DNA of 10,150 nt from JBQCHF01 sp051953655 (GCA_051953655.1 JBQCIO010000229.1:1-10150); one strand, 5' to 3'. Positions 1-5,862 are shown, counted from the first letter of the stretch. Program-made: numbers and translations. Notes: a model not told the origin generated them from the letters alone.

Positions 1-329
1 GGGTTGGGCGAGATGGCATCGAGCGGCAGCTCGGCGAACCGGGCCCCCGGGACGGCGGCCAGGCCGTCCCCGCCCGACATGGCACCCTCGGTCTCCGCCG
101 GCGACGCGACCGCTGTCTCGGAGGACGTGCTGGACGACTCGGGACCGCCCGGCTGTCCGGCACCGTCGGAGGGCGCATCCGCCGCTCCGAGCTCGGTCGC
201 GGTGGCGCTCCCACGCTCGGGGAAGAACACGTCGACCGGGCGGTTGGCGGTGGGTCGCTGCTCGGTGGCCGGGCCCTGCGGGATGAGGGCCCCGAGGCCG
301 CGACCCAGTCCGCGTCGGCGGTCGTTCAC
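1..329 (-). CDS. parB: ParB chromosome-partitioning protein, N-terminal part (cut by the window edge)
   Basis: ParB-family CTPase/DNA-binding protein that loads at parS, spreads, and works with ParA to segregate replicated origins. Only the first 109 codons are present; the stop lies off the left edge. The N-terminus carries the basic, glycine-rich motif typical of actinobacterial ParB (NDRRRGLGRGLGALIPQGP, residues 2-20), the stretch that in known ParB proteins contacts ParA. A disordered Ser/Ala/Glu-rich linker follows (about 35-95), and the start of the ParB/Sulfiredoxin-like domain is visible at the edge (FAELPLDAISPN). The GTG start at 329 is chosen because AGGAGG (335-340) lies six bases upstream. 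An in-frame ATG at 353 would add MQHQQEDH but has no clear ribosome site. It follows parA after 138 bases. Identification is secure from motif and context; the catalytic and helix-turn-helix parts are not visible. Confidence 0.95.
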   Translation of the reverse strand, partial: MNDRRRGLGRGLGALIPQGPATEQRPTANRPVDVFFPERGSATATELGAADAPSDGAGQPGGPESSSTSSETAVASPAETEGAMSGGDGLAAVPGARFAELPLDAISPN

Positions 330-379
330 GTGGTCCTCCTGCTGGTGCTGCATCTGGTGCTGCTCGAGATCGGCCGCCT

Positions 380-397
380 CCCCTGCGCGCGCAGGGG
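380..397. promoter_or_regulatory. 18-bp perfect palindrome upstream of parB
   Basis: CCCCTGCGCGCGCAGGGG is a perfect inverted repeat in the 138-base gap between the parA stop and the parB start, about 50 bases ahead of the parB start codon. In parB-sense RNA it could fold as a 7-bp stem with a GCGC loop. No U-run follows, so it is not a classical terminator. It could be an operator or an RNA structure that sets parB expression relative to parA. The palindrome is seen directly; the role is inferred. Confidence 0.5.
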
Positions 398-467
398 GTG
401 GTGACGGGGGGTCAGACTACCGGGCCGACGCGTAGGCGAGGCGCGGTGCGCACACGCCCGCGAGGCG

Positions 468-1691
468 TCAGGCCGGCTGCGCGGGCTGCTCGCCGGCCTG
501 CCCCGCGCCGCGCTCGGCCACTTCGCGAGCCGCCTCGAAGTAGGAGAGCGCGCCGGTGGAGCCCGGGTCGTAGGTCATGACCGTCTGGGCGTAGCTCGGC
601 GCCTCGCTGATCCGGACCGACCGAGGGATGGTCGTCCGCAGGACGACCTCCGGGAAGTGGGCTCGGACCTCCTCGGCCACCTGGGCGGCCAGCCGGGTGC
701 GGGCGTCGTACATCGTCAGCAGGATGGTCGAGACGTGCAGCCCTGGATTGAGGTGCGCCTTGACCAGGTCGACGTTGCGCAGGAGCTGCCCCAGCCCCTC
801 CAGCGCGTAGTACTCGCACTGGATCGGGATGAGCACCTCGCGCGCGGCGACGAGCGCGTTCACGGTGAGCAGCCCCAGGCTCGGGGGGCAGTCAACCAGC
901 ACGTAGTCCAGCGGCGGCTCCCCGGCGGCGTCCCGCGCCTCGGCGTAGGCGGCGAGCGCCCGCTGCAGCCGGCTCTCCCGGGCCACCAGCGAGACGAGCT
1001 CGATCTCCGCGCCGGCCAGGTCGATGGTCGCCGGGGCGCAGGTCAGGCCCGCCACGTCCTCCACCGGCCGCACCACCTCGACTAGCGGGCGCCCTTCCAC
1101 CAGGACGTCGTAGACGCTCGGGACGTCGCTGTGGTGGTCGATCCCCAACGCGGTCGAGGCGTTGCCCTGGGGGTCGAGGTCCACGACGAGCACCGAGGCG
1201 CCCCCCAGCGCGAGGGCCGCGGCGAGATTCACCGTGGTCGTCGTCTTGCCGACGCCACCCTTCTGGTTGGCGATGGTGAGCACCCGGGTCGCCGGCGGCC
1301 GTGGCAGCGGGGCCCCGAAGGCTCCGGACCGCACCCGGACAGCGGTCTCCGCCTCACGGGCGATGGGCGTGTCGGTGGTGCTCGTTTCACGTGGAACAGC
1401 CGGCGGGACGTCGGCCGCCGTGATGACCTCCGGTGCGGCGAACGACGCGGACCCGTCCTGCGCGACCGGGACGTCCGCCGGGGTTGCTGCCGGTGCGTCG
1501 GCACGTTGTCCGGTCGCTGCCTCCGGCTGAGCTGCACCCAGGCCCGGCCAGCCCAGCGCGCCACCGCCCGGCGTGTGCGACCCCTCCTCGAAGGGCCAGC
1601 CGAGTCCGCTGCCCGCGGGCGCGGGGGGCACGGGGGGCACAGCCGGCCGCGCCTCCAGCGCCGGTCCGTCGGCGGGCTGGGTTGCCGTCAT
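468..1691 (-). CDS. parA: ParA chromosome-partitioning ATPase
   Basis: Walker-type ParA/Soj ATPase that binds the nucleoid non-specifically as an ATP dimer and is driven by ParB-parS complexes, so that sister origins move apart. 407 residues. The core begins near residue 136 (RVLTIANQKGGVGKTTTT): deviant Walker A KGGVGKTT at 144-151 with its signature lysine, Walker A-prime/switch DLDPQGNAST at 171-180, and Walker B YVLVDCPPSLGLLT at 263-276. The C-terminal part has the usual RTTIPRSVRISEAPSY (352-367). The first 135 residues are a low-complexity Pro/Ala/Gly extension longer than in most ParA proteins. Start ATG 1691 is preceded by AGGAG about six bases away and overlaps the rsmG stop (ATGA), so translation is probably coupled. 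Codons 98-104 coincide with a parS-like site. Family assignment is certain; the exact N-terminus is less so. Confidence 0.96.
   Translation of the reverse strand: MTATQPADGPALEARPAVPPVPPAPAGSGLGWPFEEGSHTPGGGALGWPGLGAAQPEAATGQRADAPAATPADVPVAQDGSASFAAPEVITAADVPPAVPRETSTTDTPIAREAETAVRVRSGAFGAPLPRPPATRVLTIANQKGGVGKTTTTVNLAAALALGGASVLVVDLDPQGNASTALGIDHHSDVPSVYDVLVEGRPLVEVVRPVEDVAGLTCAPATIDLAGAEIELVSLVARESRLQRALAAYAEARDAAGEPPLDYVLVDCPPSLGLLTVNALVAAREVLIPIQCEYYALEGLGQLLRNVDLVKAHLNPGLHVSTILLTMYDARTRLAAQVAEEVRAHFPEVVLRTTIPRSVRISEAPSYAQTVMTYDPGSTGALSYFEAAREVAERGAGQAGEQPAQPA
1383..1398. promoter_or_regulatory. parS site inside parA
   Basis: The sequence cgtttcacgtggaaca matches 14 of 16 bases of the ParB-binding consensus TGTTTCACGTGAAACA, with the central CACGTG intact. 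It sits in the coding sequence for the non-conserved ParA N-terminal extension, where it encodes V-P-R-E-T (about residues 99-103). Its reverse complement differs by one base from the site at 2462-2477. Near-origin position and several copies support a real ParB loading site. Confidence 0.85.
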
Positions 1692-2446
1692 CGTCCACTC
1701 CTGTTGCTCTGCGTCGTGCTCTTCGCGGCCCGGCGTCCCGGGCGCACCGCTCCGCCGTGACGACGGCGGGCCGGGCCCAGACCCTGCGCGTCATCGACCG
1801 GCGTGTCACCGACCTGCACCCGGACCACCCATGTCGGTTCGGGATCGGACCCGAGACGGACGACCTCCAGGTCCCGGACATCCCACTGCTCCAGCGCGGG
1901 GCGGGCGGTCGCCAGCTCCTCCTCGGCCGAGCTTCCCTTGAGGGCGAGCAGGGACCCCCGGGGGACGACCAGCGGCAGGCACCACGCCGCCAGCCGTTCC
2001 AGCGGCGCCACCGCGCGGGCCGTGACGACGTCGAAGGCCATCCGCCCGTGCAACTCCTCCGCCCGGGCACGCACCACGTCGACCGACTCGTCCAGTCCGA
2101 GATCCTCCACCACCTCGGTGAGGAACCGGGACCGGCGTAGCAGCGGTTCGACGAGGGTCACCCGAAGATCCGGTCGGCGTAGCGCCACGACCATACCGGG
2201 CAGCCCGGCACCCGAGCCCACGTCGGCCACCCGAGCACCCGAGGGAATCAGGTCGGTGAGGACAGCGGAGTTCAGCAGGTGACGAGTCCACAGCCGGGGT
2301 CGCTCGCGGGGCCCCAACAGGCCCCGTTCGGTCCCGTCCTCCGCCAGCCAGCGCGCATAACGCCGGACCAACGGCAGGCGGTCGCCGAAGACATCCTCGG
2401 CCTCGGGCCCCGGCTGCTCGACCCCCGCAGCGTCGGCGTCGGCCAT
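1688..2446 (-). CDS. rsmG: 16S rRNA (guanine527-N7)-methyltransferase RsmG (GidB)
   Basis: SAM-dependent methyltransferase that makes the N7 methyl on G527 (E. coli numbering) of 16S rRNA; loss in actinobacteria gives low-level streptomycin resistance. 252 residues, normal for the family. Landmarks: RHLLNS (55-60), SAM-binding loop VADVGSGAGLPG (73-84), acidic end of strand 2 (VTLVE, about 96-100), VTARAVAPL (141-149) and ALKG (168-171). The last ~35 residues are a basic, low-complexity tail. Start ATG 2446 is chosen because GAGGAG lies six bases upstream and the protein then begins just ahead of the family core. The open frame extends upstream to 2518, but there it only translates the two parS sites (VPRGT, VSRGT) with no ribosome site. 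The TGA stop overlaps the parA ATG by the ATGA arrangement. Confidence 0.95.
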   Translation of the reverse strand: MADADAAGVEQPGPEAEDVFGDRLPLVRRYARWLAEDGTERGLLGPRERPRLWTRHLLNSAVLTDLIPSGARVADVGSGAGLPGMVVALRRPDLRVTLVEPLLRRSRFLTEVVEDLGLDESVDVVRARAEELHGRMAFDVVTARAVAPLERLAAWCLPLVVPRGSLLALKGSSAEEELATARPALEQWDVRDLEVVRLGSDPEPTWVVRVQVGDTPVDDAQGLGPARRRHGGAVRPGRRAAKSTTQSNRSGR

Positions 2447-2461
2447 CGCGGCTCCTCTCGG

Positions 2462-2477
2462 TGTTCCACGTGAAACA
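2462..2477. promoter_or_regulatory. parS site upstream of rsmG
   Basis: The sequence tgttccacgtgaaaca matches 15 of 16 bases of the parS consensus TGTTTCACGTGAAACA. It lies 15 bases upstream of the rsmG start, just beyond its ribosome site, so ParB bound here could also touch expression of the rsmG-parA-parB unit. It is the best parS in the window. Confidence 0.92.
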
Positions 2478-2500
2478 GCAGGACGACCGGGCCATGGTTC

Positions 2501-2516
2501 CGTTCCACGTGGAACC
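2501..2516. promoter_or_regulatory. second parS-like site upstream of rsmG
   Basis: The core GTTCCACGTGGAAC (2502-2515) is a perfect 14-bp palindrome and differs from the parS core GTTTCACGTGAAAC at two symmetric positions (12 of 14; 12 of 16 over the full site). It is 39 bp centre-to-centre from the stronger site at 2462. The symmetric change suggests a variant site, probably bound more weakly. Confidence 0.75.
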
Positions 2517-2538
2517 ACCGCCCCGTCGGCCTACGCGT

Positions 2539-2564
2539 CGGCCCCGCCCATCAGGACGGGGCCG
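2539..2564 (-). terminator. Hairpin terminator candidate after jag
   Basis: CGGCCCCG (2539-2546) pairs perfectly with CGGGGCCG (2557-2564) around a 10-base loop, giving an 8-bp all-G+C stem 30 bases past the jag stop in the minus-strand transcript. There is no U-run, which is common for actinobacterial terminators. It would separate the rpmH-to-jag operon from rsmG-parA-parB. Confidence 0.55.
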
Positions 2565-2593
2565 CAGCGTGGGGAGCTGGCGTGCAGACGGCG

Positions 2594-3205
2594 TCAGGAC
2601 GCCGGGAGGACGACCACGCGCCGCGAGGGCTCCTCACCCTCGGACTCGCTAGTCAGGCCGGCCGCGGCGACCGCGTCGTGCACGACCTTGCGCTCGAAGG
2701 CGCTCATCGGAGCCAGCCGGACCGGAGTCCCGCCGGTCCGCGCGTTGTCCGCAGCCTCCTGAGCGATCCGGGTCAGCTCCTCGCGTCGCGCGGCCCGATA
2801 GCCGGCCACGTCGAGCATGAGGCGCGACCGCTCGCCGGTCTGGGCCTGCACGGCGAGCCGGGTGAGCTCCTGCAGCGCCTCGAGCACCTCGCCATGCCGA
2901 CCGACCAGGTCCTGCAGGTCGCCGCCGACCACCGAGACGCTGGCGCGCTCGCCCTCGACGTCCATGTCGATGTCGCCGTCGAGGTCGGCGATGTCCAGCA
3001 GTCCCTCGAGGTAGTCCGCCGCGATGTCCCCCTCACGCTCGAGCCGCTCGAGAAGCCGCGCCCGACGGCCAGGGGTTCCCTCCTCCGACTGGCCCTCCTC
3101 GTGCTGGCCCTCGTCCCGCTGGCCCTCACCCTGGTCGCCCCGCACCTGCTCGACCTCCCCCGCCTCCTCGGCGGACACGGGCACGTCGGTCGTCTGGTCG
3201 CTCAC
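2594..3205 (-). CDS. jag: Jag/KhpB-type KH and R3H domain RNA-binding protein
   Basis: Cytoplasmic single-strand nucleic-acid-binding protein encoded next to yidC in many bacteria; relatives (Jag/KhpB, EloR) influence cell elongation and bind RNA. 203 residues from the GTG at 3205. Residues 1-50 are acidic low complexity with GQ-rich near-repeats (about 23-43). The KH domain spans roughly 57-133 with its GxxG loop as G102-R-H-G105. R3H follows (about 137-200) with the defining Arg-xxx-His pair at R172 and H176 in ERKVVHD, and ends in SEGEEPSRRVVVLP. GTG 3205 has AAGGA nine bases upstream; an in-frame ATG at 3235 would add ten residues but lacks a ribosome site. The recognisable Jag-N domain of Firmicutes proteins is absent. 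It lies 95 bases after yidC, beyond an intercistronic hairpin. Family is clear; the start is about 65% certain. Confidence 0.9.
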   Translation of the reverse strand: MSDQTTDVPVSAEEAGEVEQVRGDQGEGQRDEGQHEEGQSEEGTPGRRARLLERLEREGDIAADYLEGLLDIADLDGDIDMDVEGERASVSVVGGDLQDLVGRHGEVLEALQELTRLAVQAQTGERSRLMLDVAGYRAARREELTRIAQEAADNARTGGTPVRLAPMSAFERKVVHDAVAAAGLTSESEGEEPSRRVVVLPAS

Positions 3206-3257
3206 GTCTGGTGTTCCTTCCGCTGGTGCGACCATCCGGCCGCGATGCTGTCGAGTG

Positions 3258-3296
3258 GTCGGCACCCGGGACGACTCGCTCCGGCGGGTGCCTGAC
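3258..3296 (-). promoter_or_regulatory. Intercistronic hairpin between yidC and jag
   Basis: GGCACCCG (3261-3268) pairs perfectly with CGGGTGCC (3285-3292). The stem continues as GTC/GAC (3258-3260 with 3294-3296) past a single bulged T at 3293. In the transcript it begins four bases after the yidC stop. No U-run follows and jag has no obvious own promoter, so a partial terminator or an mRNA-stabilising structure that sets yidC above jag is more likely than full termination. Confidence 0.55.
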
Positions 3297-3300
3297 AAGG

Positions 3301-4293
3301 TCAGCTCTGGCGCTTGCCGCGCGGCTGTCGCTTGGGCTGCTGACGTTGGCCGCGGCCGGGGCCGGCCGGCCCGCGCTGGGCGCCGCCGCCGGGGGCAGGA
3401 CTGGCCGGTGCACCCCCGGGGGATGCTGCCGCGCCGGGCACCGACGCCCCACCGTCCCCGGGCAGCGGACGCGCCTTCGAGGCCTTGGCCGCCTTGCGCG
3501 CCTCGAGCCGCTTCTCGGCCTCGCTCCCGATCGCCGGCATGCGGTTGATGACATAGAGCTGCTGGCCCATCGACCACACGTTCGTGGTGAGCCAGTAGAT
3601 GAGGACACCGATCGGGAAGTTGATGCCGGAGATCAGGAAGATCAGCGGGAAGAGGTACAGCATGATCTTCTGCTGCTGGGCGAACGGCCCGGTCTGCGAC
3701 GTGGCCGGCATGTTCTTCGTCATCAGCTGACGCTGCGTGTAGAACATGGACGCCGACATCAGGACGATCATCACCGCGGCCACCACGTGCACCGCGAGCG
3801 GGCTGCTGGTCTGGCCCGCCTTGACGAAGGTGGCCGAGATCGGCGCGCCGAAGATGGTGGCGTTGGCCGCCGACTCCACCTGCGCGGCGGTGAGGACCCC
3901 GAGCGCCTTTCCGTGCGCGGCCCCGTTGAGCACCCGGAACAGGGCGAAGAAGATCGGCGACTGGATCAGGATCGGGAAGCAGCTGGCCAGCGGGTTGGTG
4001 CCGGTCTCCTTGTAGAGCTTCATCAGCTCCTGGGACTGCTTCTCCCGGTCGTCCTTGTACTTGGCCTGCAGCTCCTTGATCTTCGGCTGGAGCTGCTGCA
4101 GGCCGCGCTGGGACTTGATCTGCTTGACGAACAGCGGGATCAGGATGATGCGGATGACGATCACGAGGCCGACGATCGACAGCGCCCACGCCCAGCCCCC
4201 GTCGGGGTTCATCCCCAGCGTGGTGAACAGGCTGTGGAACTGGACCATGATCCAGGAGACGACCCACTCGATGGGCGCCAGGATGGTGTTCAC
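3301..4293 (-). CDS. yidC: YidC/Oxa1/Alb3 membrane protein insertase
   Basis: Inserts and folds inner-membrane proteins, alone or with SecYEG. 330 residues, of the short actinobacterial type without the large periplasmic domain of E. coli YidC. Hydrophobic segments: about 34-56, which contains Arg48 (VIRIIL) at the place of the functionally important groove arginine of the family; 101-122 (SCFPILIQSPIFFALF); 165-184; 209-225; and 226-240. The basic cytoplasmic loop after the first core segment (57-97, KQIKSQRGLQQLQPKIKELQ) is typical. Residues 257-330 form a Lys/Arg-, Pro- and Gly-rich cytoplasmic tail, which in homologues helps contact the ribosome. The GTG start overlaps the yidD stop (GTGA); the purine-rich GGGGAG lies 11 bases upstream, so coupled re-initiation is likely. 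Assignment is certain. Confidence 0.97.
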   Translation of the reverse strand: MNTILAPIEWVVSWIMVQFHSLFTTLGMNPDGGWAWALSIVGLVIVIRIILIPLFVKQIKSQRGLQQLQPKIKELQAKYKDDREKQSQELMKLYKETGTNPLASCFPILIQSPIFFALFRVLNGAAHGKALGVLTAAQVESAANATIFGAPISATFVKAGQTSSPLAVHVVAAVMIVLMSASMFYTQRQLMTKNMPATSQTGPFAQQQKIMLYLFPLIFLISGINFPIGVLIYWLTTNVWSMGQQLYVINRMPAIGSEAEKRLEARKAAKASKARPLPGDGGASVPGAAASPGGAPASPAPGGGAQRGPAGPGRGQRQQPKRQPRGKRQS

Positions 4294-4757
4294 AGGTGGT
4301 CAGGCTCCCCGGTCAGGTCCGCCGCTGGTCTCGGGCCATGCGGTCGGGTTGGAGTTCTGGGCGGTCGGATGGGCGCTGCCGGAGGAGCCGCGGAGCGCCG
4401 TCGGTCCCGCTCGGTGCGGCGCCACCACCCCGTGGCCCTCGGCGGAACGGGGTCGATGCCTCCCGGGTTCCACGGGTGGCAGCGCACCAGCCGCCGGGCC
4501 GTGTACCAGGTCCCGCGGACGGTGCCGTGCACCCGGAGCGCCTCGAAGCCGTAGTGCGAGCACGAGGGGTAGAACCGGCAGACCGGCCCCAGCAGGGGCG
4601 AGACGGTGAGCTGGTAGAGCCGGATCGCCGCCAGCAGGACCAGCGTGACCGGGTTGCGCACCCCGCCCCGCCACACCGAGAGCAACGGCTCCCGTCCCGC
4701 CGGCCGGTGCACGGCCGCGCTCGAGTCCGCCACGTCGGTGCCGGTGGGAGCGCTCAT
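4290..4757 (-). CDS. yidD: YidD membrane-protein-insertion efficiency factor
   Basis: Small membrane-associated protein that assists YidC-dependent insertion. The DUF37/YidD core is at about 36-106: amphipathic segment LLAAIRLYQLTVSPLLGP, then CRFYPSCSHYGFEAL (60-74), the RCHPW motif (92-96) and DPVP (102-105). At 155 residues it is long for the family (usually about 70-115): about 30 extra residues at the N-terminus and a 45-residue Arg/Pro-rich C-terminal tail. The ATG start is well supported by GGAGG six bases upstream, located in the last codons of rnpA, and overlaps the rnpA stop as ATGA. The yidC GTG in turn overlaps its own stop. Function is inferred from family and operon. Confidence 0.93.
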   Translation of the reverse strand: MSAPTGTDVADSSAAVHRPAGREPLLSVWRGGVRNPVTLVLLAAIRLYQLTVSPLLGPVCRFYPSCSHYGFEALRVHGTVRGTWYTARRLVRCHPWNPGGIDPVPPRATGWWRRTERDRRRSAAPPAAPIRPPRTPTRPHGPRPAADLTGEPDHL

Positions 4758-5191
4758 GACCCACCTCCGGTTCGTCGCCCGAGCCGGCGTAGCGCGGCAT
4801 CGAGGTCTTCGGCGAGCTGGGCCGAGGACGCGTCGGCCGCGGCCGGGTTGGCCCGCACCACCAGCACGAGCCCGTCCGGCAGCGACGCCATCCGCGACCG
4901 CAGCAGGTGCCGGAGCCGACGCTTAACCCGGTTGCGCACGACGGCCGGCCCCACGGCCCGAGAGACCACGAGACCCGCCCGCGCCGGAGCGGCGTCGGAC
5001 GGGCCAGGGGCGGACGAGCCGCCGGTCGGCGACGGAGCAGCCGTCTCGTCCGGCGGGATCGCACCCATGCCGGCGGGCGTCCTCGCGTGGAGCACGAGCG
5101 TGGGCCGGCCGACCCGGACCGTGGTCGGGCCGCGACGGACCGCCGCGGCGAAGTCCGAGGACCGCCGCAGCCGTGCCCGGGCCGGCAGCAC
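4754..5191 (-). CDS. rnpA: Ribonuclease P protein component
   Basis: Protein subunit that binds the catalytic RNase P RNA and helps recognise and mature the 5' end of pre-tRNA. Motifs: N-terminal RLRRSSDFAAAVRRG (7-21), then TLVLHAR (31-37), GLVVSRAVGPAVVRNRVKRR (73-92) with the signature RNR at 86-88, and LVLVVRANPAAA. At 145 residues it is longer than the usual 110-130 because of a Pro/Ser/Gly-rich insertion (about 38-71) between two strands of the alpha-beta fold. GTG 5191 is chosen from the conserved LPARARLRRSSDF beginning; no good ribosome site is seen, and the gene starts 11 bases after the rpmH stop, which suggests coupling. The yidD start overlaps its stop. Confidence 0.95.
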   Translation of the reverse strand: MLPARARLRRSSDFAAAVRRGPTTVRVGRPTLVLHARTPAGMGAIPPDETAAPSPTGGSSAPGPSDAAPARAGLVVSRAVGPAVVRNRVKRRLRHLLRSRMASLPDGLVLVVRANPAAADASSAQLAEDLDAALRRLGRRTGGGS

Positions 5192-5202
5192 GGGCGACGC
5201 CG

Positions 5203-5340
5203 TCAGGCGGACAGGCGCGCGCGACCCTTGCTGCGCCGCGCCGAGAGGATGGCGCGGCCGGCGCGGGTGCGCATCCGCAGCCGGAAGCCGTGCGTCTTGG
5301 CGCGGCGGCGGTTGTTCGGCTGGAAGGTGCGCTTGCTCAC
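5203..5340 (-). CDS. rpmH: 50S ribosomal protein L34
   Basis: 45-residue, highly basic protein of the large ribosomal subunit. The sequence SKRTFQPNNRRRAKTHGFR (2-20) is the diagnostic L34 N-terminus, followed by MRTRAGRAIL and a final basic KGRARLSA. GTG start at 5340 with GGAG seven bases upstream. It is first in the leftward operon, divergent from dnaA, as in most bacteria. Its promoter candidate lies about 180 bases upstream (5520-5549). Confidence 0.98.
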   Translation of the reverse strand: MSKRTFQPNNRRRAKTHGFRLRMRTRAGRAILSARRSKGRARLSA

Positions 5341-5416
5341 GTCAGTGCTCCAGGGAAGGGCGGCAGGCGCCGCGGTGGGGCGGTGCGGTGAGGACTGACG
5401 CCGGGGCAGGGGACCC

Positions 5417-5455
5417 GCACCGGACGCCATCGGACCTCGGCCGGCACCGGACGCC
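5417..5455. repeat. 12-bp direct repeat in the rpmH leader
   Basis: GCACCGGACGCC occurs exactly at 5417-5428 and 5444-5455, 27 bases apart start to start. It lies in the presumed untranslated leader of rpmH. A regulator site is possible, but chance repetition is not excluded in DNA of this composition. Confidence 0.35.
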
Positions 5456-5519
5456 CACGCGGACCGATCGGTGCACGGGTACGTGGGCATGCGGCGGCGG
5501 CCGTCGACACGACAGCGCC

Positions 5520-5549
5520 ACGGTACGGGCGGGCCGGTGAGCCGGTCAA
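5520..5549 (-). promoter_or_regulatory. Promoter candidate for the rpmH operon
   Basis: Reading the minus strand, TTGACC (5544-5549, five of six to the -35 consensus) is followed after 18 bases by TACCGT (5520-5525), which fits the actinobacterial -10 pattern TAnnnT. Transcription would start near 5513 and leave a leader of about 170 bases. The -35 lies within an inverted repeat, GCCGGT (5541-5546)/ACCGGC (5550-5555), with a further GCCGGT at 5533-5538. Confidence 0.6.
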
Positions 5550-5690
5550 ACCGGCCCCTGACCAGCTGGTCGCCGGGCGGCGGCCAGCAGTCGGCACACG
5601 TCGTCCGCCAGCGTCGCACCGGCGGTGCGGGGCTCGGCGACGACACGCCGGAGCGTGAGCGGGCCGACCCCCTGAGTTCTGCCGATCCGC

Positions 5691-5720
5691 TTGATGCGGG
5701 CTCACCGAAGTTGTTAGCGT
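5691..5720 (+). promoter_or_regulatory. Promoter candidate for dnaA
   Basis: TTGATG (5691-5696, four of six to TTGACA) and TAGCGT (5715-5720, TAnnnT type) are separated by 18 bases. The start would be near 5727, giving a leader of about 210 bases that contains a small hairpin and the two DnaA boxes. It is one of the few less G+C-rich spots in the region, which supports it. Confidence 0.5.
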
Positions 5721-5862
5721 CGCCCGCTGCCGGTGCCCCTCCGCGAGACGGTGAGGGGGCTCCGGTCCGCCTCCCGGCGGGTCCAGCGCCCAGCTCGAAC
5801 CCGCCCGGCGTGCGTGTTCCGCGTGCGTCCGGCCGGGCACCTCCGCCTCTGCGTCCCCAGGT

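Noticed and set aside
322..337. Fourth parS site at the parB start (contains TCACGTG)
   Set aside because: Only 10 of 16 bases match and both outer arms fail; it is explained by the start codon region and ribosome site.
414..419. Promoter for parB (TAGTCT on the minus strand)
   Set aside because: No -35-like hexamer is found 16-19 bases upstream, so a lone TAnnnT is not enough.
2284..2292. DnaA-box-like sequence within rsmG (7/9)
   Set aside because: Isolated, inside a conserved coding sequence and far from oriC; expected by chance in a window of this size.
2447..2518. Longer RsmG starting at 2518
   Set aside because: The added residues are translation of two parS sites, there is no ribosome site, and the ATG at 2446 has a good one.
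3206..4267. Upstream in-frame extension of jag through the yidC region
   Set aside because: It would read yidC in the wrong frame. The KH/R3H protein begins at about 3205 with its own ribosome site.
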